The translations under genes were made by a program, and so were the position numbers. A DNA stretch of 64,000 bases, from assembly GCF_000701685.1 (NCBI RefSeq), contig NZ_JNJO01000003.1, positions 1 to 64,000 on the forward strand, written 5' to 3'. Source of the DNA: Gemella sanguinis ATCC 700632 (GTDB lineage: Bacteria > Bacillota > Bacilli > Staphylococcales > Gemellaceae). The notes beneath the pieces were generated by a model. That model was given only the letters and a program-made list of their open reading frames with translations. It was not told the origin of the DNA and searched no databases. This document shows, in pieces, positions 25,155 to 36,193 of the stretch (its first letter is position 1; the number at the start of each line of letters is the position of its first letter).

Positions 25155-26819
25155 ATGAGCTCGTTTAAATATATTAAACCAAAGTTTTTTAGTGTAATGA
25201 AAAATTATACGAGTGCACAATTTATGAAAGACATTGTTGCTGGATTAATTGTAGCTATAATAGCATTACCACTATCAATAGCTTTAGCGATTGCGTCAGG
25301 GGTTAATCCAGAGCAAGGACTTTATACTGCGATTATTGCAGGTTTTTTTATTTCATTTTTAGGAGGGAGTAGGGTACAAATTGGAGGCCCTACGGCCGCT
25401 TTTGTTGTCATTATTTATGGAATTATTGCTGAACATGGATTAGCAGGTCTAATTATTGCTACTTTGATGGCTGGTGTAATGTTAATTGTAATGGGATTAT
25501 TACACTTTGGAGATTTAATTAAATTTATTCCTAAAACTATTACTATAGGTTTTACATTGGGTATTGCTATTGGAATAATAGTAGGACAGATAAAAGATTT
25601 TCTAGGCCTTAATATGGGACCTGTACCTGCTGAATTTTTAGAAAAAATGATTGCCTATGGTCATAATATAGGCAGTATAAGTTATATAACTTTAGGGATA
25701 GGAGCACTAGCGATACTTATTCAAATTTTTTGGCAAAAAATCTCAAAAAAAATACCTGGATCATTGGTTGCAATTTTAGTTACAACACTTTTAGTGGCTT
25801 ACTGTAAATTACCAGTAAAAACAATTGGAGATTTATATACTATTAAATCTGGACTTCCAAGTTTTTCAATGCCATCATTATCATTTTCTTTAGTTCGTGA
25901 GATGATGTTACCAGCTTTTACAATTGCTATACTAGCAGCTATTGAATCTCTACTTTCTGCAGTAGTTTCTGATGGTATGATAGGAAGTAAACACAAATCA
26001 AATGCTGAATTAATTGGGCAAGGTATTGGAAATATTATGTCTGCTCTTTTTGGTGGAATACCTGCAACAGGAGCAATAGCACGAACTGCTGCCAATGTAA
26101 AAAATGGAGGTAGAACACCAGTAGCTGGAATGGTACATGCATTAACACTATTATTAATTTTATTATTTCTAATGCCATATGCCTCTTATATTCCAATGAG
26201 TTGTCTAGCAGGTATTTTAATAATTGTAGGGTATAATATGAGTGGTTGGAGAACCTTTGTTCGAATGGTTAAAACGGCACCTAAAAGTGATATAGTTGTT
26301 TTAATTATTACATTCTTACTAACATTGTTCTTTGATTTAGTTATAGCTATAGAGTTTGGTATGGTATTAGCAGCATTTCTATTCTTGAAACGAATGTCTG
26401 ATATTGCAGAAGTACGTCAATGGACATATAGAGATCCAATGGAAGAAGAAAAATTATCAGAAGAAGTCGATTTGAAATTTGTTCCTAAAAATACTATAGT
26501 CTATGAAATTTTTGGAGCACTTTTCTTTGGGGCAGCAAATGTCTTTACTAAAATAGACCATGGAGAAGGAAAAAATGTTTTAATAATAAGAATGCGTAAT
26601 GTTCCAGTAATGGATATTTCAGGTTTAGAAGCATTAGAGGAAATATTAGAAACTTGTAAAAAACGTGATTTAACATTAATTTTATCTCATGTTAACGAGC
26701 AACCATATCATGTTATGGAAAAAGCAGGATTTATTGAAAAAATCGGGGTTGAAAATATTTGTGAAAATATAGATGCTTCACTAGCCAGAGCAGAGAAGTT
26801 GGCCCCATATGATAAATAA
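25155..26819 (+). CDS. SulP-family anion transporter with STAS domain
   Basis: 554 residues. The transport domain (about 15-415) has SulP signatures: KDIVAGLIVAIIALPLSIAL, ASGVNPEQGLYTAIIAGF, GGSRVQIGGPTAAFVVII and GGIPATGAIARTAANVKNG. A C-terminal STAS domain (about 440-550; IIRMRNVPVMDISGLEALEE) follows. SulP proteins carry sulfate, bicarbonate or other anions by symport or exchange in the cytoplasmic membrane; the substrate cannot be read from sequence. AGGAGG upstream. Monocistronic, with a terminator downstream. Confidence 0.9.
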   Translation: MSSFKYIKPKFFSVMKNYTSAQFMKDIVAGLIVAIIALPLSIALAIASGVNPEQGLYTAIIAGFFISFLGGSRVQIGGPTAAFVVIIYGIIAEHGLAGLIIATLMAGVMLIVMGLLHFGDLIKFIPKTITIGFTLGIAIGIIVGQIKDFLGLNMGPVPAEFLEKMIAYGHNIGSISYITLGIGALAILIQIFWQKISKKIPGSLVAILVTTLLVAYCKLPVKTIGDLYTIKSGLPSFSMPSLSFSLVREMMLPAFTIAILAAIESLLSAVVSDGMIGSKHKSNAELIGQGIGNIMSALFGGIPATGAIARTAANVKNGGRTPVAGMVHALTLLLILLFLMPYASYIPMSCLAGILIIVGYNMSGWRTFVRMVKTAPKSDIVVLIITFLLTLFFDLVIAIEFGMVLAAFLFLKRMSDIAEVRQWTYRDPMEEEKLSEEVDLKFVPKNTIVYEIFGALFFGAANVFTKIDHGEGKNVLIIRMRNVPVMDISGLEALEEILETCKKRDLTLILSHVNEQPYHVMEKAGFIEKIGVENICENIDASLARAEKLAPYDK

Positions 26820-26830
26820 AAAATAATATT

Positions 26831-26866
26831 AAAGATTCTCAAACGAAAGATTTGAGAATCTTTTTT
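26831..26866 (+). terminator. terminator after the SulP gene
   Basis: AAAGATTCTCAAA and TTTGAGAATCTTT form a perfect 13-bp stem followed by T residues. Confidence 0.85.
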
Positions 26867-26950
26867 AAATAAGTTTATTTTTCTACCATTATTTGATAAA
26901 ATTATAGGGATGATTTTGTTTAATAGAAATGTTTGAAAAGAGGAGAGAAC

Positions 26951-27736
26951 ATGCAAGTTACTAATATTACAAAATTAAAAGTAAAGTACAAAATAGAACT
27001 AGATAATGGTAAACATTTTTATGTATCAGAAGATACTATTATTAAATATGGTTTAATTAAAAAAATAGAACTAACAAAAGAACAACTTAAAGAAATTATA
27101 GCTCATGAAAGTGTAGAAAGTGCCTATAGTAAAGCAGTTCACTATCTTCAATATGGATTAAGAACTAAACAAGAAATAAAGGATTATTTAACTAAAAAGG
27201 AAATAGCACCAAAAGTTATTGACGAAGTAATAGAAAAGTTATTAGAAATAGGCTATTTAAATGATGAACACTATGTAGAAGCTGCGGTTACAGATTATTT
27301 CAACTTAAACCTAAAAGGGCCCTATTGGATTAAGAGAAAATTACAAGAAAAAGACCTAGATAAAGATGCTATAGATAAGTATATAGCAAAAATTTGTACT
27401 GAAGAAGCAATGATAGAAATGTTGTATAAAATTATTGAACGAGAGTTTAAAGTAAGACGAGAAGCAAAAAATAAAAAAATTCAAAAAATTACGCAAAAAC
27501 TTTATACAAATGGCTTCACATCTGATATAATAAGAAAGGTGTTTGACATATTTTTCGAGGATTACGAAGAAGAAAATGAAGAGGATATACTAGAAGAACA
27601 TTTTAGACGAGCGTATAGTACATATAGTCGCCGTTATGAAGGATATAACTTAAAACAAAAACTTATTGAAAAGCTGGTAAGAGATGGATTTTCTTATTAC
27701 ACAGCAAAAGATTATATAGAAAAACAAGATTTGTAA
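26951..27736 (+). CDS. recX: regulatory protein RecX
   Basis: 261 residues from ATG 26951 (AGGAG upstream; an earlier in-frame TTG at 26933 lacks a site). RecX landmarks: ALHYLQYGLRTKQEIKDYL-like repeat (here AVHYLQYGLRTKQEIKDYL), LLEIGYLNDEHYVEA and LNLKGPYWIKRKLQEKDLD. Three-helix RecX repeats run to the C-terminus. RecX binds RecA filaments and limits recombinase activity. lepA follows 12 bases later. Confidence 0.9.
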   Translation: MQVTNITKLKVKYKIELDNGKHFYVSEDTIIKYGLIKKIELTKEQLKEIIAHESVESAYSKAVHYLQYGLRTKQEIKDYLTKKEIAPKVIDEVIEKLLEIGYLNDEHYVEAAVTDYFNLNLKGPYWIKRKLQEKDLDKDAIDKYIAKICTEEAMIEMLYKIIEREFKVRREAKNKKIQKITQKLYTNGFTSDIIRKVFDIFFEDYEEENEEDILEEHFRRAYSTYSRRYEGYNLKQKLIEKLVRDGFSYYTAKDYIEKQDL

Positions 27737-27748
27737 AGGAAGAACAAG

Positions 27749-29566
27749 ATGGATAAAAGAAATGAAAGGCAAAAGAAAATAAGAAACTTTTCTATTATTG
27801 CGCATATTGACCACGGGAAATCGACTCTTGCGGATAGAATTTTAGAGAAAACTCGTGCGTTAGAACAACGTGAGATGAAAGCACAACTTCTTGACTCTAT
27901 GGATATTGAAAGAGAAAGAGGTATAACAATTAAACTTAATGCTGTGCAACTACAATATACAGCCAAAAATGGTGAAGAGTATATTTTTCACTTAATAGAC
28001 ACACCGGGACACGTAGACTTTACTTATGAGGTATCTCGTTCATTAGCTGCGTGTGAAGGAGCAATCTTAGTAGTAGATGCTGCTCAAGGTATAGAAGCTC
28101 AAACATTAGCTAACGTATATTTAGCATTAGATAATAATTTAGAAATTATTCCAATAATAAATAAAATAGACTTACCCGCTGCAGATCCTGAGAAGGTAAA
28201 AACTGAGATTGAAGATGTAATTGGTCTTCCTACTGATGATATCGTTCTTGCTTCAGCAAAAGCTGGTATCGGTATTGATGAAATACTAGAACAAATAGTT
28301 GAATATATTCCAGCACCATCAGGAGATGCGGGAGAACCGCTACAAGCATTAATCTTTGACTCTTTATATGATGCTTATCGTGGAGTTATCGTTTCTGTTC
28401 GTATTAAAAATGGTACAGTTAAAGCTGGTGATAAAATTAAGATGATGGCAACTGGAGGAGTATTTGAAGTTACTGAAGTAGGTATTCATACTCCAAAAGA
28501 AAAGATTGTTGATGAACTTACTGCAGGTGATGTAGGATTTATTTGTGCATCTATTAAAAACGTAAGTGAAACACGAGTTGGGGATACTATTACTCTAGCA
28601 AATAACCCAGCAAAAGAAGCATTACCTGGATATAGAAAATTAAATCCAATGGTATTCTGTGGATTATATCCAATCGATTCATCAAAATATAATGATTTAC
28701 GTGAAGCGTTAGAAAAACTAGAACTTAACGACTCAGCACTTCAATATGAAGCTGAAACTTCTCAAGCTCTTGGATTTGGATTTAGATGTGGATTCTTAGG
28801 AATGTTACACATGGAAATAATTCAAGAACGTATCGAACGTGAATTTAATATCGATATTATTGCTACTGCACCATCGGTTATTTATAAAGTTGAAAAAACT
28901 GATGGAACTATGGTAGATGTATCTAATCCATCAGAAATGCCAGATCCACAAAAAATAAACAGAATTACAGAACCATTCGTTAAAGCTAGTATTATGGTAC
29001 CAAATGATTACGTAGGAGCTGTTATGGATCTTTGTCAGAAGAAACGAGGTATTTTCTTAAATATGGAATATATCGATGATACAAGGGTAAATATCACTTA
29101 TGATATACCTTTATCAGAAATCGTATTTGACTTCTTTGACCAATTGAAATCAAATACAAAAGGTTATGCGTCATTTGACTATGAGCTTACTGGATATAAA
29201 GATAGTAACCTAGTTAAGATGGACATACTTCTTAATGGAGAACAAGTCGATGCACTTAGCTTTATCGTTCACCGAGAATTCGCATATCAACGTGGTAAAG
29301 TTATTGTTGAAAAACTTAAAAAGCTTATTCCTAAACAACAATTTGAAATTCCTATCCAAGCGGCAATTGGAAACAAAATTATCTCTCGTGAAACTATTAA
29401 AGCAATGCGTAAAAACGTACTTGCAAAATGTTACGGTGGGGATATTAGTAGGAAACGTAAACTATTAGAGAAACAGAAAAAAGGTAAAGAGAGAATGAAA
29501 GCTGTTGGTAGCGTAGAAGTTCCTCAGGATGCCTTTATGGCTGTTTTAAAAATGGATGAAGAATAA
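27749..29566 (+). CDS. lepA: elongation factor 4 (LepA)
   Basis: 605 residues, the usual length. GTPase motifs: [42 protein letters not shown]. The C-terminal domain [31 protein letters not shown] is specific for LepA. It binds ribosomes and acts in back-translocation or initiation quality. AAGGAAG upstream; its stop overlaps the hemW start (TAATG). Confidence 0.97.
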   Translation: MDKRNERQKKIRNFSIIAHIDHGKSTLADRILEKTRALEQREMKAQLLDSMDIERERGITIKLNAVQLQYTAKNGEEYIFHLIDTPGHVDFTYEVSRSLAACEGAILVVDAAQGIEAQTLANVYLALDNNLEIIPIINKIDLPAADPEKVKTEIEDVIGLPTDDIVLASAKAGIGIDEILEQIVEYIPAPSGDAGEPLQALIFDSLYDAYRGVIVSVRIKNGTVKAGDKIKMMATGGVFEVTEVGIHTPKEKIVDELTAGDVGFICASIKNVSETRVGDTITLANNPAKEALPGYRKLNPMVFCGLYPIDSSKYNDLREALEKLELNDSALQYEAETSQALGFGFRCGFLGMLHMEIIQERIEREFNIDIIATAPSVIYKVEKTDGTMVDVSNPSEMPDPQKINRITEPFVKASIMVPNDYVGAVMDLCQKKRGIFLNMEYIDDTRVNITYDIPLSEIVFDFFDQLKSNTKGYASFDYELTGYKDSNLVKMDILLNGEQVDALSFIVHREFAYQRGKVIVEKLKKLIPKQQFEIPIQAAIGNKIISRETIKAMRKNVLAKCYGGDISRKRKLLEKQKKGKERMKAVGSVEVPQDAFMAVLKMDEE

Positions 29567-30699
29567 TGAAGAATACACCACGCGGAGTATATATTCATAT
29601 TCCATTTTGTAAGTATATCTGTTCATATTGTGACTTTAATAAATTTTTTATACAAAGACAACCAGTAGATAAATATATAGATTGTTTAATTAAAGAAATA
29701 GAAACAATAGAACAAGTATCAGATATAGAAACTATTTATATTGGTGGTGGAACACCTAGTGCCTTAAATGATGAGCAACTACATCGTCTTTTAACTGCAC
29801 TTAGAAAAAAAATTCCAGGACAACTTCGTGAATTTACATTTGAAGCCAACCCTGAGGATCTTGTTGATTCTAGGGTTGCTTTAGTGAAAGAGTATGGGGT
29901 TGATAGAATTAGCATGGGAGTGCAAACTTTCAACAATGAATTATTAAAAATTCTAGGACGAGGACATGTTGCAAATGATGTTGATATGGCAATCAATAAT
30001 TGTAAAAAACATGGAATTGAAAATATTAATGTAGACCTTATGTTCTCACTTCCAAAGCAAACGATGGAAGATTTATACGATAGTATGAAAAGAGTGGTCT
30101 CTTATGATATTAGCCATGTTTCATGTTATTCACTAATATTAGAACAAAAAACTAAGTTATATAACCAAGTTCGAGATAAAAAGGTAGTATTACCATCAAA
30201 TGAAACTGAAGAACAGATGTATAATGAAGTTATTAATTTTCTAACTGAAAATGGTTATGAACAATATGAAATAAGTAATTTTGCCTGTCCAGGACACGAG
30301 AGTATCCATAATAGTAGCTATTGGAGAAATATTGAGTATTATGGACTTGGAGCAGGTGCTCATGGTTATATAGATGGGATACGTTATGCGAACCAAGGAG
30401 CGTTGAAGTTTTATATAGATAGCATGGAAGAAAAAGGTCATGCTAGACGTGGAGAAAATAAAGTAACGTTGAATGAACAAATAGAAGAAGAAATGTTTTT
30501 AGGACTACGCTTATTAGAAGGAGTAGACTTAGTGGCTTTCGAAGAAAAATATGGTAAGAAAGTTCAGGAAATATTTAAAGATGTTGTTGAAAGAAATATT
30601 AGCGATGGTTATCTAGAAATTGTAGGTAATAAATTACGTTTAACTCGTAAAGGGTTATTTTACGGTAATGATGTATTTTCGGAATTCCTACTGAATTAA
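29566..30699 (+). CDS. hemW: radical SAM heme chaperone HemW
   Basis: 377 residues. GVYIHIPFCKYICSYCDFNK carries the C-x3-C-x2-C cluster followed by Asp-Phe, the pattern of HemW rather than HemN (which has a fourth Cys). IYIGGGTPSAL and GVQTFNNELLKILGRGH follow the family. HemW delivers heme to respiratory enzymes; it is often misnamed coproporphyrinogen oxidase. It is translationally coupled to lepA by a one-base overlap. Confidence 0.92.
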   Translation: MKNTPRGVYIHIPFCKYICSYCDFNKFFIQRQPVDKYIDCLIKEIETIEQVSDIETIYIGGGTPSALNDEQLHRLLTALRKKIPGQLREFTFEANPEDLVDSRVALVKEYGVDRISMGVQTFNNELLKILGRGHVANDVDMAINNCKKHGIENINVDLMFSLPKQTMEDLYDSMKRVVSYDISHVSCYSLILEQKTKLYNQVRDKKVVLPSNETEEQMYNEVINFLTENGYEQYEISNFACPGHESIHNSSYWRNIEYYGLGAGAHGYIDGIRYANQGALKFYIDSMEEKGHARRGENKVTLNEQIEEEMFLGLRLLEGVDLVAFEEKYGKKVQEIFKDVVERNISDGYLEIVGNKLRLTRKGLFYGNDVFSEFLLN

Positions 30700-30769
30700 A
30701 AATTAGGGTGCTCGGAGTAACTAATGCTCCGGGCTTTCCTAGCAAATATATAAGAAAGGAGAATAGATT

Positions 30770-31483
30770 ATGGAGAAAAGATATATTGAAGATTTACTTA
30801 ATAAACTAAATAAAGATTATAATTTTAACCTAAAATATAGTAATAATTTCAGAATGGCATTTTCTCATTCATCATATACTAATGAAAAACGAATTGCTAA
30901 ACATTTGAATTATGAGCGTTTAGAGTTTTTAGGTGATGCTGTTGTTGAATTAACAACAAGTGAATTTTTATTTAAAAAGTTTCCTAACTTAGCGGAAGGT
31001 GAACTAACAAAATTAAGAGCATCGATTGTATGTGAAAAAACATTAGTAAAATATGCATTACAATTAAATCTTGATAAGTGTATTTTCTTAGGTAAAGGTG
31101 AGGAAAAAATGGGTGGTAGAAGTAGAGCCGCTCTTCTTGCAGATATTTTTGAATCATTCACTGGAGCAATGTATTTAGAAGCAGGACTAGAGACTGTAAA
31201 AACATTTTTGAGTAATACTTTATTTACTGAAGTTGATAGTTTTGAGTACTTAAGTTTTGTAGATTATAAAACTATATTACAAGAGTATGTTTCAAAAATA
31301 AAATTAGGTGTAATAGAATATAAAGTTCTTGATTCTAGTGGGCCGTCACACCTTAAAACTTTTACTAGTGCTGTGATTATTGATGGAAAACAATATGGTA
31401 GTGGAACTGCTAAAACGAAAAAAGAATCAGAACAACTTTCGGCTAAAGCTGCTTTAGAAAAGTTAGATTATAAAGAAATATAG
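30770..31483 (+). CDS. rnc: ribonuclease III
   Basis: 237 residues. The signature LNYERLEFLGDAVVELTTSE holds the catalytic acidic residues, and LLADIFESFTGAMYLEAG the second set; a C-terminal double-stranded RNA-binding domain (about 160-233) ends KKESEQLSAKAALEKL. It processes rRNA precursors and structured RNAs. AAGGAG upstream. smc follows 38 bases later, a common Bacilli pair. Confidence 0.97.
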   Translation: MEKRYIEDLLNKLNKDYNFNLKYSNNFRMAFSHSSYTNEKRIAKHLNYERLEFLGDAVVELTTSEFLFKKFPNLAEGELTKLRASIVCEKTLVKYALQLNLDKCIFLGKGEEKMGGRSRAALLADIFESFTGAMYLEAGLETVKTFLSNTLFTEVDSFEYLSFVDYKTILQEYVSKIKLGVIEYKVLDSSGPSHLKTFTSAVIIDGKQYGSGTAKTKKESEQLSAKAALEKLDYKEI

Positions 31484-31521
31484 AAAAGGAATTTGTTATA
31501 GAATTAAGAAAGGAGAGCATG

Positions 31522-34500
31522 ATGAAATTATCAAAAGTAGAAATAACAGGCTTTAAGTCTTTTCAGAAAAAAACAACTTTTGAATTTAAAAATAATTTAA
31601 TCGGTGTTGTAGGGCCAAATGGTTCAGGAAAAAGTAATATAATTGATGCTATTCGCTGGGTTCTAGGTGAACAATCAGCCAAAAACCTTCGTGGTAGTAG
31701 CATGAAAGATGTTATCTTTTCGGGTACTGAAGATGTAAAGAGAAAAAACTTTGCAGAAGTAGCCGTTACTTTTAGTAATGCCGAAAAATCGTGTGAAATA
31801 AAAAGGCGTCTTTATAGAAATGGAGATAGTGAATATTTCTTAGATGATAAGCGTGCAAAATTAAAAGATATAACTAATGTTTATCTTGATTTAGGTATTA
31901 ACAAGGAAAGTTATAGTATTATTACTCAAGGTAAAGTCGAAGACATTATATCTTCAAAGCCTGTTGATCGTCGTGCTATTATTGAAGAAGCATCTGGTGT
32001 TTTAAAATATAAAAACAAAAAGAAAGAAACAAATGCTAAGTTAGAAAAAACTAATGATAATTTAATGAGACTTAATGATATTTTCTCTGAAATTAGTTCT
32101 CGTTATGAAATATTAGAAGAGCAAAAAAATAAAACTCAAAAATATTTAGATTATTCTCGAGAATTAGAAGAAAAAGATATACTAATAAATATCTATAATA
32201 TATCAGAATATCAAAATAAACTAGCTCTATTATTAGATGAGAAGAAAGTAATACAAGCTGAGAAGGAAGCTTTAGAAGCTAAACAAGAAGAATTAATTAA
32301 AGATCTTGAAAATGTTAAAAATAGCTTAGTGTCACTAGATAAAACATATATTAAATACCATGATGAAGAGTTAGAACTTGTTCAGAAAAAAGAGAGTCTT
32401 CAATCTGAACTTAATGTTATAGAAGAGAGAAAAAATAATAGAAATCTTCGTAGTGAAAAACTTGATGAGGACATATCATATCAACTTGAAAGATTAGGGA
32501 ATCTTCAAGATAGATTAAAACAACGAGAACAAATAAAAGATGAAAATAAAAAGAAAATTAAAGAGCTAAATAAAGAAATAATAGATTTAGAAAATGGTGG
32601 AGAGTATAATCTTGAAACTATAGAAAATATAATTGAAGAGCTGAAAGATACATATTATAACCTGATTAATGAAGAAACAAGACTGGAAAATAGTATTGAA
32701 TATGCACGTAAAAATCTAGAAAGTGCTGACGAAAATTACAAGGAATTGTATCAAAATATAGAAAGACAAAAAGAAGAATATAGTAGTAAGGTAAGTGAGT
32801 TAGAAACAGCAACTAATAAACAGAGTTCTTTAAAAGAAGAATTATCAAAAGTTGAATCAGACTTAGCAAAACTAACAGAAAAAAATATATTAATTTCTTC
32901 AACACAAAAAAATATAGATGAACAGTTAAATAAAGGATATAATTTTAAAAATAATCTTGAAAATCGTAAGAAGTTTTTAGAAGATCAAATTAATAATTTA
33001 AGCTTTTATAATATCGGTGTAAAAGAAGTATTGTCAAATAAAGATAATATTGGTGGAGTACATAATAGTGTTGCTAATATTATTAGTTTTGATAATGAGT
33101 ATGCTACAGCACTAGATATAGCGTTAGGTCAAGCTCAACAAAATATAGTAGTTGAAAATGAAAATACGGCTAAAAAGTGCATAGAGCATTTAAAAAAATC
33201 AAATAAAGGTCGAGTTACATTTTTACCACTAAATAATATTAAAGCTAAAGTAATTTCGTCAGATGTATATAGCACATTACTGAAAGAAGAAGGCTTTATT
33301 AATATAGCGGAAAACTTGGTTAGTGTTGAATCAAACTATAAAAACATAGTATCACACCTATTGGGATTAGTAATTATTGTTAATAATATGGATAATGCTA
33401 ACCGCATAGCTAGAAAGATTAACTTTAGAAATAGAATAATAACACTAGATGGACAAGTAATTAATAGCGGTGGTTCTATCACAGGTGGAGCTATAAATAA
33501 AAATAATAATTCATCAATTAAACATAAGGCGGAATTAGATGAATTAAGTAGTAATTTGGAAAAAATTGATAATAAAATAGCTATGTTAAATGATGAAAAG
33601 AACCAAGTTACTTCTCAGCAAAAAGAGTTAATTGAGATTATCACAAAAAATAAAGATATAAAAGAAGAATTAACTTTTAAAGTTAAAGAATTAGAGTTAG
33701 AAATAAACCATAAAAATTCAGAAATAAGAACTCTAACTACTAATATAAAACTAAATGAAAATAAATTATCAGACTATAAAAAAGATGATAATAGTTTTGA
33801 AAGTATTGAAAAATTAACTAAAGATCTAGAGGGAATTAGAAAAGAACTAGTAGTTTTAGATAAAAAAATTAAAGAAGAAAATAATAAAAAACAAAATGCC
33901 CAAAGTGCAGAAGAACTATATTTAGAAAAAATAGCAGAACTAAAAATAGAGAAGTCTAAGCTAGAAGAAAATAATAAACATATCCAAGAAACTATAGAGA
34001 ATTTAACTATAGATATAAAAGATACACAAGAGCAATTAAATAGACTAGAAGCATCTAAAAATGCCGATTCACTAAGTGAAGAGGATGAAAAAGCAATATT
34101 AGAAAATAATTCTAAGTTGATAAGTAAATATAGTGAAAGACTAATAACTCTAAAAACATTGTTATCTGACTTAGATATGGAAAAAACAGGATTGTTTAAA
34201 CGTGAAAAAGAGATAACATCATCTCAACAACGTAATAATGAATCTTTACGTGAGAAAATCGCAGAATTTGAAAAACTGACAGTTGCTCAAACAAAAATAG
34301 AAGTGAAAACAGATGAGTATTTAGAAAATCTAATTGAAAACTATAGTGTGACATATGAAAGTGTAGCGCATAGGTTAACCGAAGAAAATATATCTGAAAT
34401 ACCTTCTTATAAATCAAGAGTAATGAGTTTGCGTCGTGAAATTGCTGATCTAGGAAATGTAAACTTGAATGCTATTGAAGAGTTTGAGGAAACTAAAGAG

Positions 34501-35076
34501 CGCTATGACTTCTATAATGAACAAATTACCGACTTGGTAGAGGCTAAAGAAAAATTAGAAGAAACAATAGCAGAGATTGATAAAGAAGTTAAAGAACGTT
34601 TCTTAGAAACATTTGTTCAAGTAGCTGAGAACTTTAATACTATCTTTAAAGAATTATTCAAGGGCGGTTATGCTGATATAACATTAGAAACACCGAATGA
34701 TATTTTGAATACAGGTATAGTTATTGAAGCATCACCACCAGGGAAGAAACTTCAAAACTTGTCACTTCTTTCAGGTGGGGAAAAATCACTAACAGCGATA
34801 AGCCTACTATTCGCAATATTAAAAGTGAAGAATCCTCCTTTTGTAGTACTTGACGAGGTGGAAGCGGCACTTGATGAAGAGAATGTAAATAGATTTGCTA
34901 AATTCCTTAAGGTATATTCTGTAGATAACCAATTCTTAGTAATAACTCACCGTCGAGGAACTATGGAAGCAATGGATACATTATATGGTGTAACAATGCA
35001 AGAAAAAGGTATTAGTTATATTTTAGAATTAGAGTTAAAAGATGTAATAGAAAACTTTGAGGAGAATATAAAGTAA
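31522..35076 (+). CDS. smc: chromosome partition protein Smc
   Basis: About 1184 residues. Walker A VVGPNGSGKSNIIDAIRWVLGEQS; long coiled coils (about 165-500 and 670-1010) around a hinge (about 510-665, with LDGQVINSGGSITGGA); C-terminal ABC signature LSLLSGGEKSLTAISLLFAI and Walker B PFVVLDEVEAALDEEN. Smc with ScpA and ScpB compacts and segregates the chromosome. Two adjacent ATGs exist; AGGAG spacing favours 31522 over 31519. ftsY does not follow. Confidence 0.97.
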   Translation: MKLSKVEITGFKSFQKKTTFEFKNNLIGVVGPNGSGKSNIIDAIRWVLGEQSAKNLRGSSMKDVIFSGTEDVKRKNFAEVAVTFSNAEKSCEIKRRLYRNGDSEYFLDDKRAKLKDITNVYLDLGINKESYSIITQGKVEDIISSKPVDRRAIIEEASGVLKYKNKKKETNAKLEKTNDNLMRLNDIFSEISSRYEILEEQKNKTQKYLDYSRELEEKDILINIYNISEYQNKLALLLDEKKVIQAEKEALEAKQEELIKDLENVKNSLVSLDKTYIKYHDEELELVQKKESLQSELNVIEERKNNRNLRSEKLDEDISYQLERLGNLQDRLKQREQIKDENKKKIKELNKEIIDLENGGEYNLETIENIIEELKDTYYNLINEETRLENSIEYARKNLESADENYKELYQNIERQKEEYSSKVSELETATNKQSSLKEELSKVESDLAKLTEKNILISSTQKNIDEQLNKGYNFKNNLENRKKFLEDQINNLSFYNIGVKEVLSNKDNIGGVHNSVANIISFDNEYATALDIALGQAQQNIVVENENTAKKCIEHLKKSNKGRVTFLPLNNIKAKVISSDVYSTLLKEEGFINIAENLVSVESNYKNIVSHLLGLVIIVNNMDNANRIARKINFRNRIITLDGQVINSGGSITGGAINKNNNSSIKHKAELDELSSNLEKIDNKIAMLNDEKNQVTSQQKELIEIITKNKDIKEELTFKVKELELEINHKNSEIRTLTTNIKLNENKLSDYKKDDNSFESIEKLTKDLEGIRKELVVLDKKIKEENNKKQNAQSAEELYLEKIAELKIEKSKLEENNKHIQETIENLTIDIKDTQEQLNRLEASKNADSLSEEDEKAILENNSKLISKYSERLITLKTLLSDLDMEKTGLFKREKEITSSQQRNNESLREKIAEFEKLTVAQTKIEVKTDEYLENLIENYSVTYESVAHRLTEENISEIPSYKSRVMSLRREIADLGNVNLNAIEEFEETKERYDFYNEQITDLVEAKEKLEETIAEIDKEVKERFLETFVQVAENFNTIFKELFKGGYADITLETPNDILNTGIVIEASPPGKKLQNLSLLSGGEKSLTAISLLFAILKVKNPPFVVLDEVEAALDEENVNRFAKFLKVYSVDNQFLVITHRRGTMEAMDTLYGVTMQEKGISYILELELKDVIENFEENIK

Positions 35077-35099
35077 TTTAAAGTAAATAATTTAATATA

Positions 35100-35144
35100 A
35101 AAAGAACTAGATATTGAGTAAATCTGAGTATCTAGTTCTTTTAT
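35100..35144. terminator. terminator between smc and the TDT transporter gene
   Basis: AAAGAACTAGATA pairs with TATCTAGTTCTTT, followed by T residues on the plus strand and preceded by an A-run, so it can serve both convergent genes. Confidence 0.8.
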
Positions 35145-35146
35145 AC

Positions 35147-36058
35147 TTAATTTGTTTCAATTGAATCTTTGATAAAACCATACCAAACATATACTACGAT
35201 AATAACAGCTAATAATTCACTAAGATAAATAAGTATAGTTAAAAATGACAGGGTTCCTAATTGATAGTATAATCCAGTCTTTTGAAAAGCTATTGCGCAT
35301 ATAACCAATGGGAAAGTAAATGCAGAAAAGCTAGGATAAAATTTTCTATTTAATAAAAATGGTAGTTGAAGAAGTACAAAAATAAAAAATAATATAGTAA
35401 GTGGAATAAGAACACTTAAAATAAATGTACTTTTATTTGTGATACCAATCATATAACTAGCTAATAACAGTCCACCAGGAGCTGAAAAAACCGTGATAGT
35501 AGGGAAATCCCCTTCACTATAATGTTTATAAATATATACTCTATATAATACAAATGGTATTAGTATAAGGTAATTTATAAAAGAGAAGTAAAAGAAAATC
35601 TTCCCTAAAAATTCAACATTATAATTAATCGCTGTAACTGTTACTACTGCGGGTCCAACAAAAGTTATAAACCAAGTTGGATAAATATTTTTAATATGTC
35701 TTTCTTTAATAATAAAATTGTAAATAGCATAACAAACAACACAAACATCGAGACAAATTCCAATAATCCAAGTAGGTAAACTATATAATCCTATATATTT
35801 TTTAAAAAATGAACTTAAAAGCATTATACTCATTGGATATGTTGCTAAAACTGTGGCTATAACAGGCTTTTTGATTTCTTCGGTTAAACTCTTAAAATTA
35901 TCAATAAATTTAATCGTTAAAAGTACAATTATTATTAAAGATAAAATACTAAAAATAAGTTGAAGAGTAGGGCTGTAAGCTTGTAATAGATTGCCAAGAG
36001 CAACTGAACCAAGAGCAAGTCCTGCGATAGGTGTAGGTAAATTTCTAATTATATTCAT
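35147..36058 (-). CDS. TDT-family (TehA/SLAC1-like) membrane transporter
   Basis: 303 residues and about ten membrane spans. The N-terminus MNIIRNLPTPIAGLALGSVA and the FSAPGGLLLASYM and FPLVICAIAF segments match the tellurite-resistance/dicarboxylate transporter (TDT) group, which includes anion channels and exporters. Actual substrate unknown. It is divergent from the TetR gene at 36194, about 135 bases away, and could be under its control. Confidence 0.8.
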   Translation of the reverse strand: MNIIRNLPTPIAGLALGSVALGNLLQAYSPTLQLIFSILSLIIIVLLTIKFIDNFKSLTEEIKKPVIATVLATYPMSIMLLSSFFKKYIGLYSLPTWIIGICLDVCVVCYAIYNFIIKERHIKNIYPTWFITFVGPAVVTVTAINYNVEFLGKIFFYFSFINYLILIPFVLYRVYIYKHYSEGDFPTITVFSAPGGLLLASYMIGITNKSTFILSVLIPLTILFFIFVLLQLPFLLNRKFYPSFSAFTFPLVICAIAFQKTGLYYQLGTLSFLTILIYLSELLAVIIVVYVWYGFIKDSIETN

Positions 36059-36193
36059 AAATAACTCCTAAATTTTATTTCACTTTATATTGTATACGAT
36101 TTCACATAATAATTCAATAATTTTCCTGTTGACATTATATATATAATAATTTATAATAAGAAACAAGTGTTACCTATTGATGGAGGTTTTAAT

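Noticed and set aside
30710-30735. Hairpin between hemW and rnc (GCTCGGAG / CTCCGGGC)
   Set aside because: No T-run follows and the stem has a mismatch, so it is not called a terminator.
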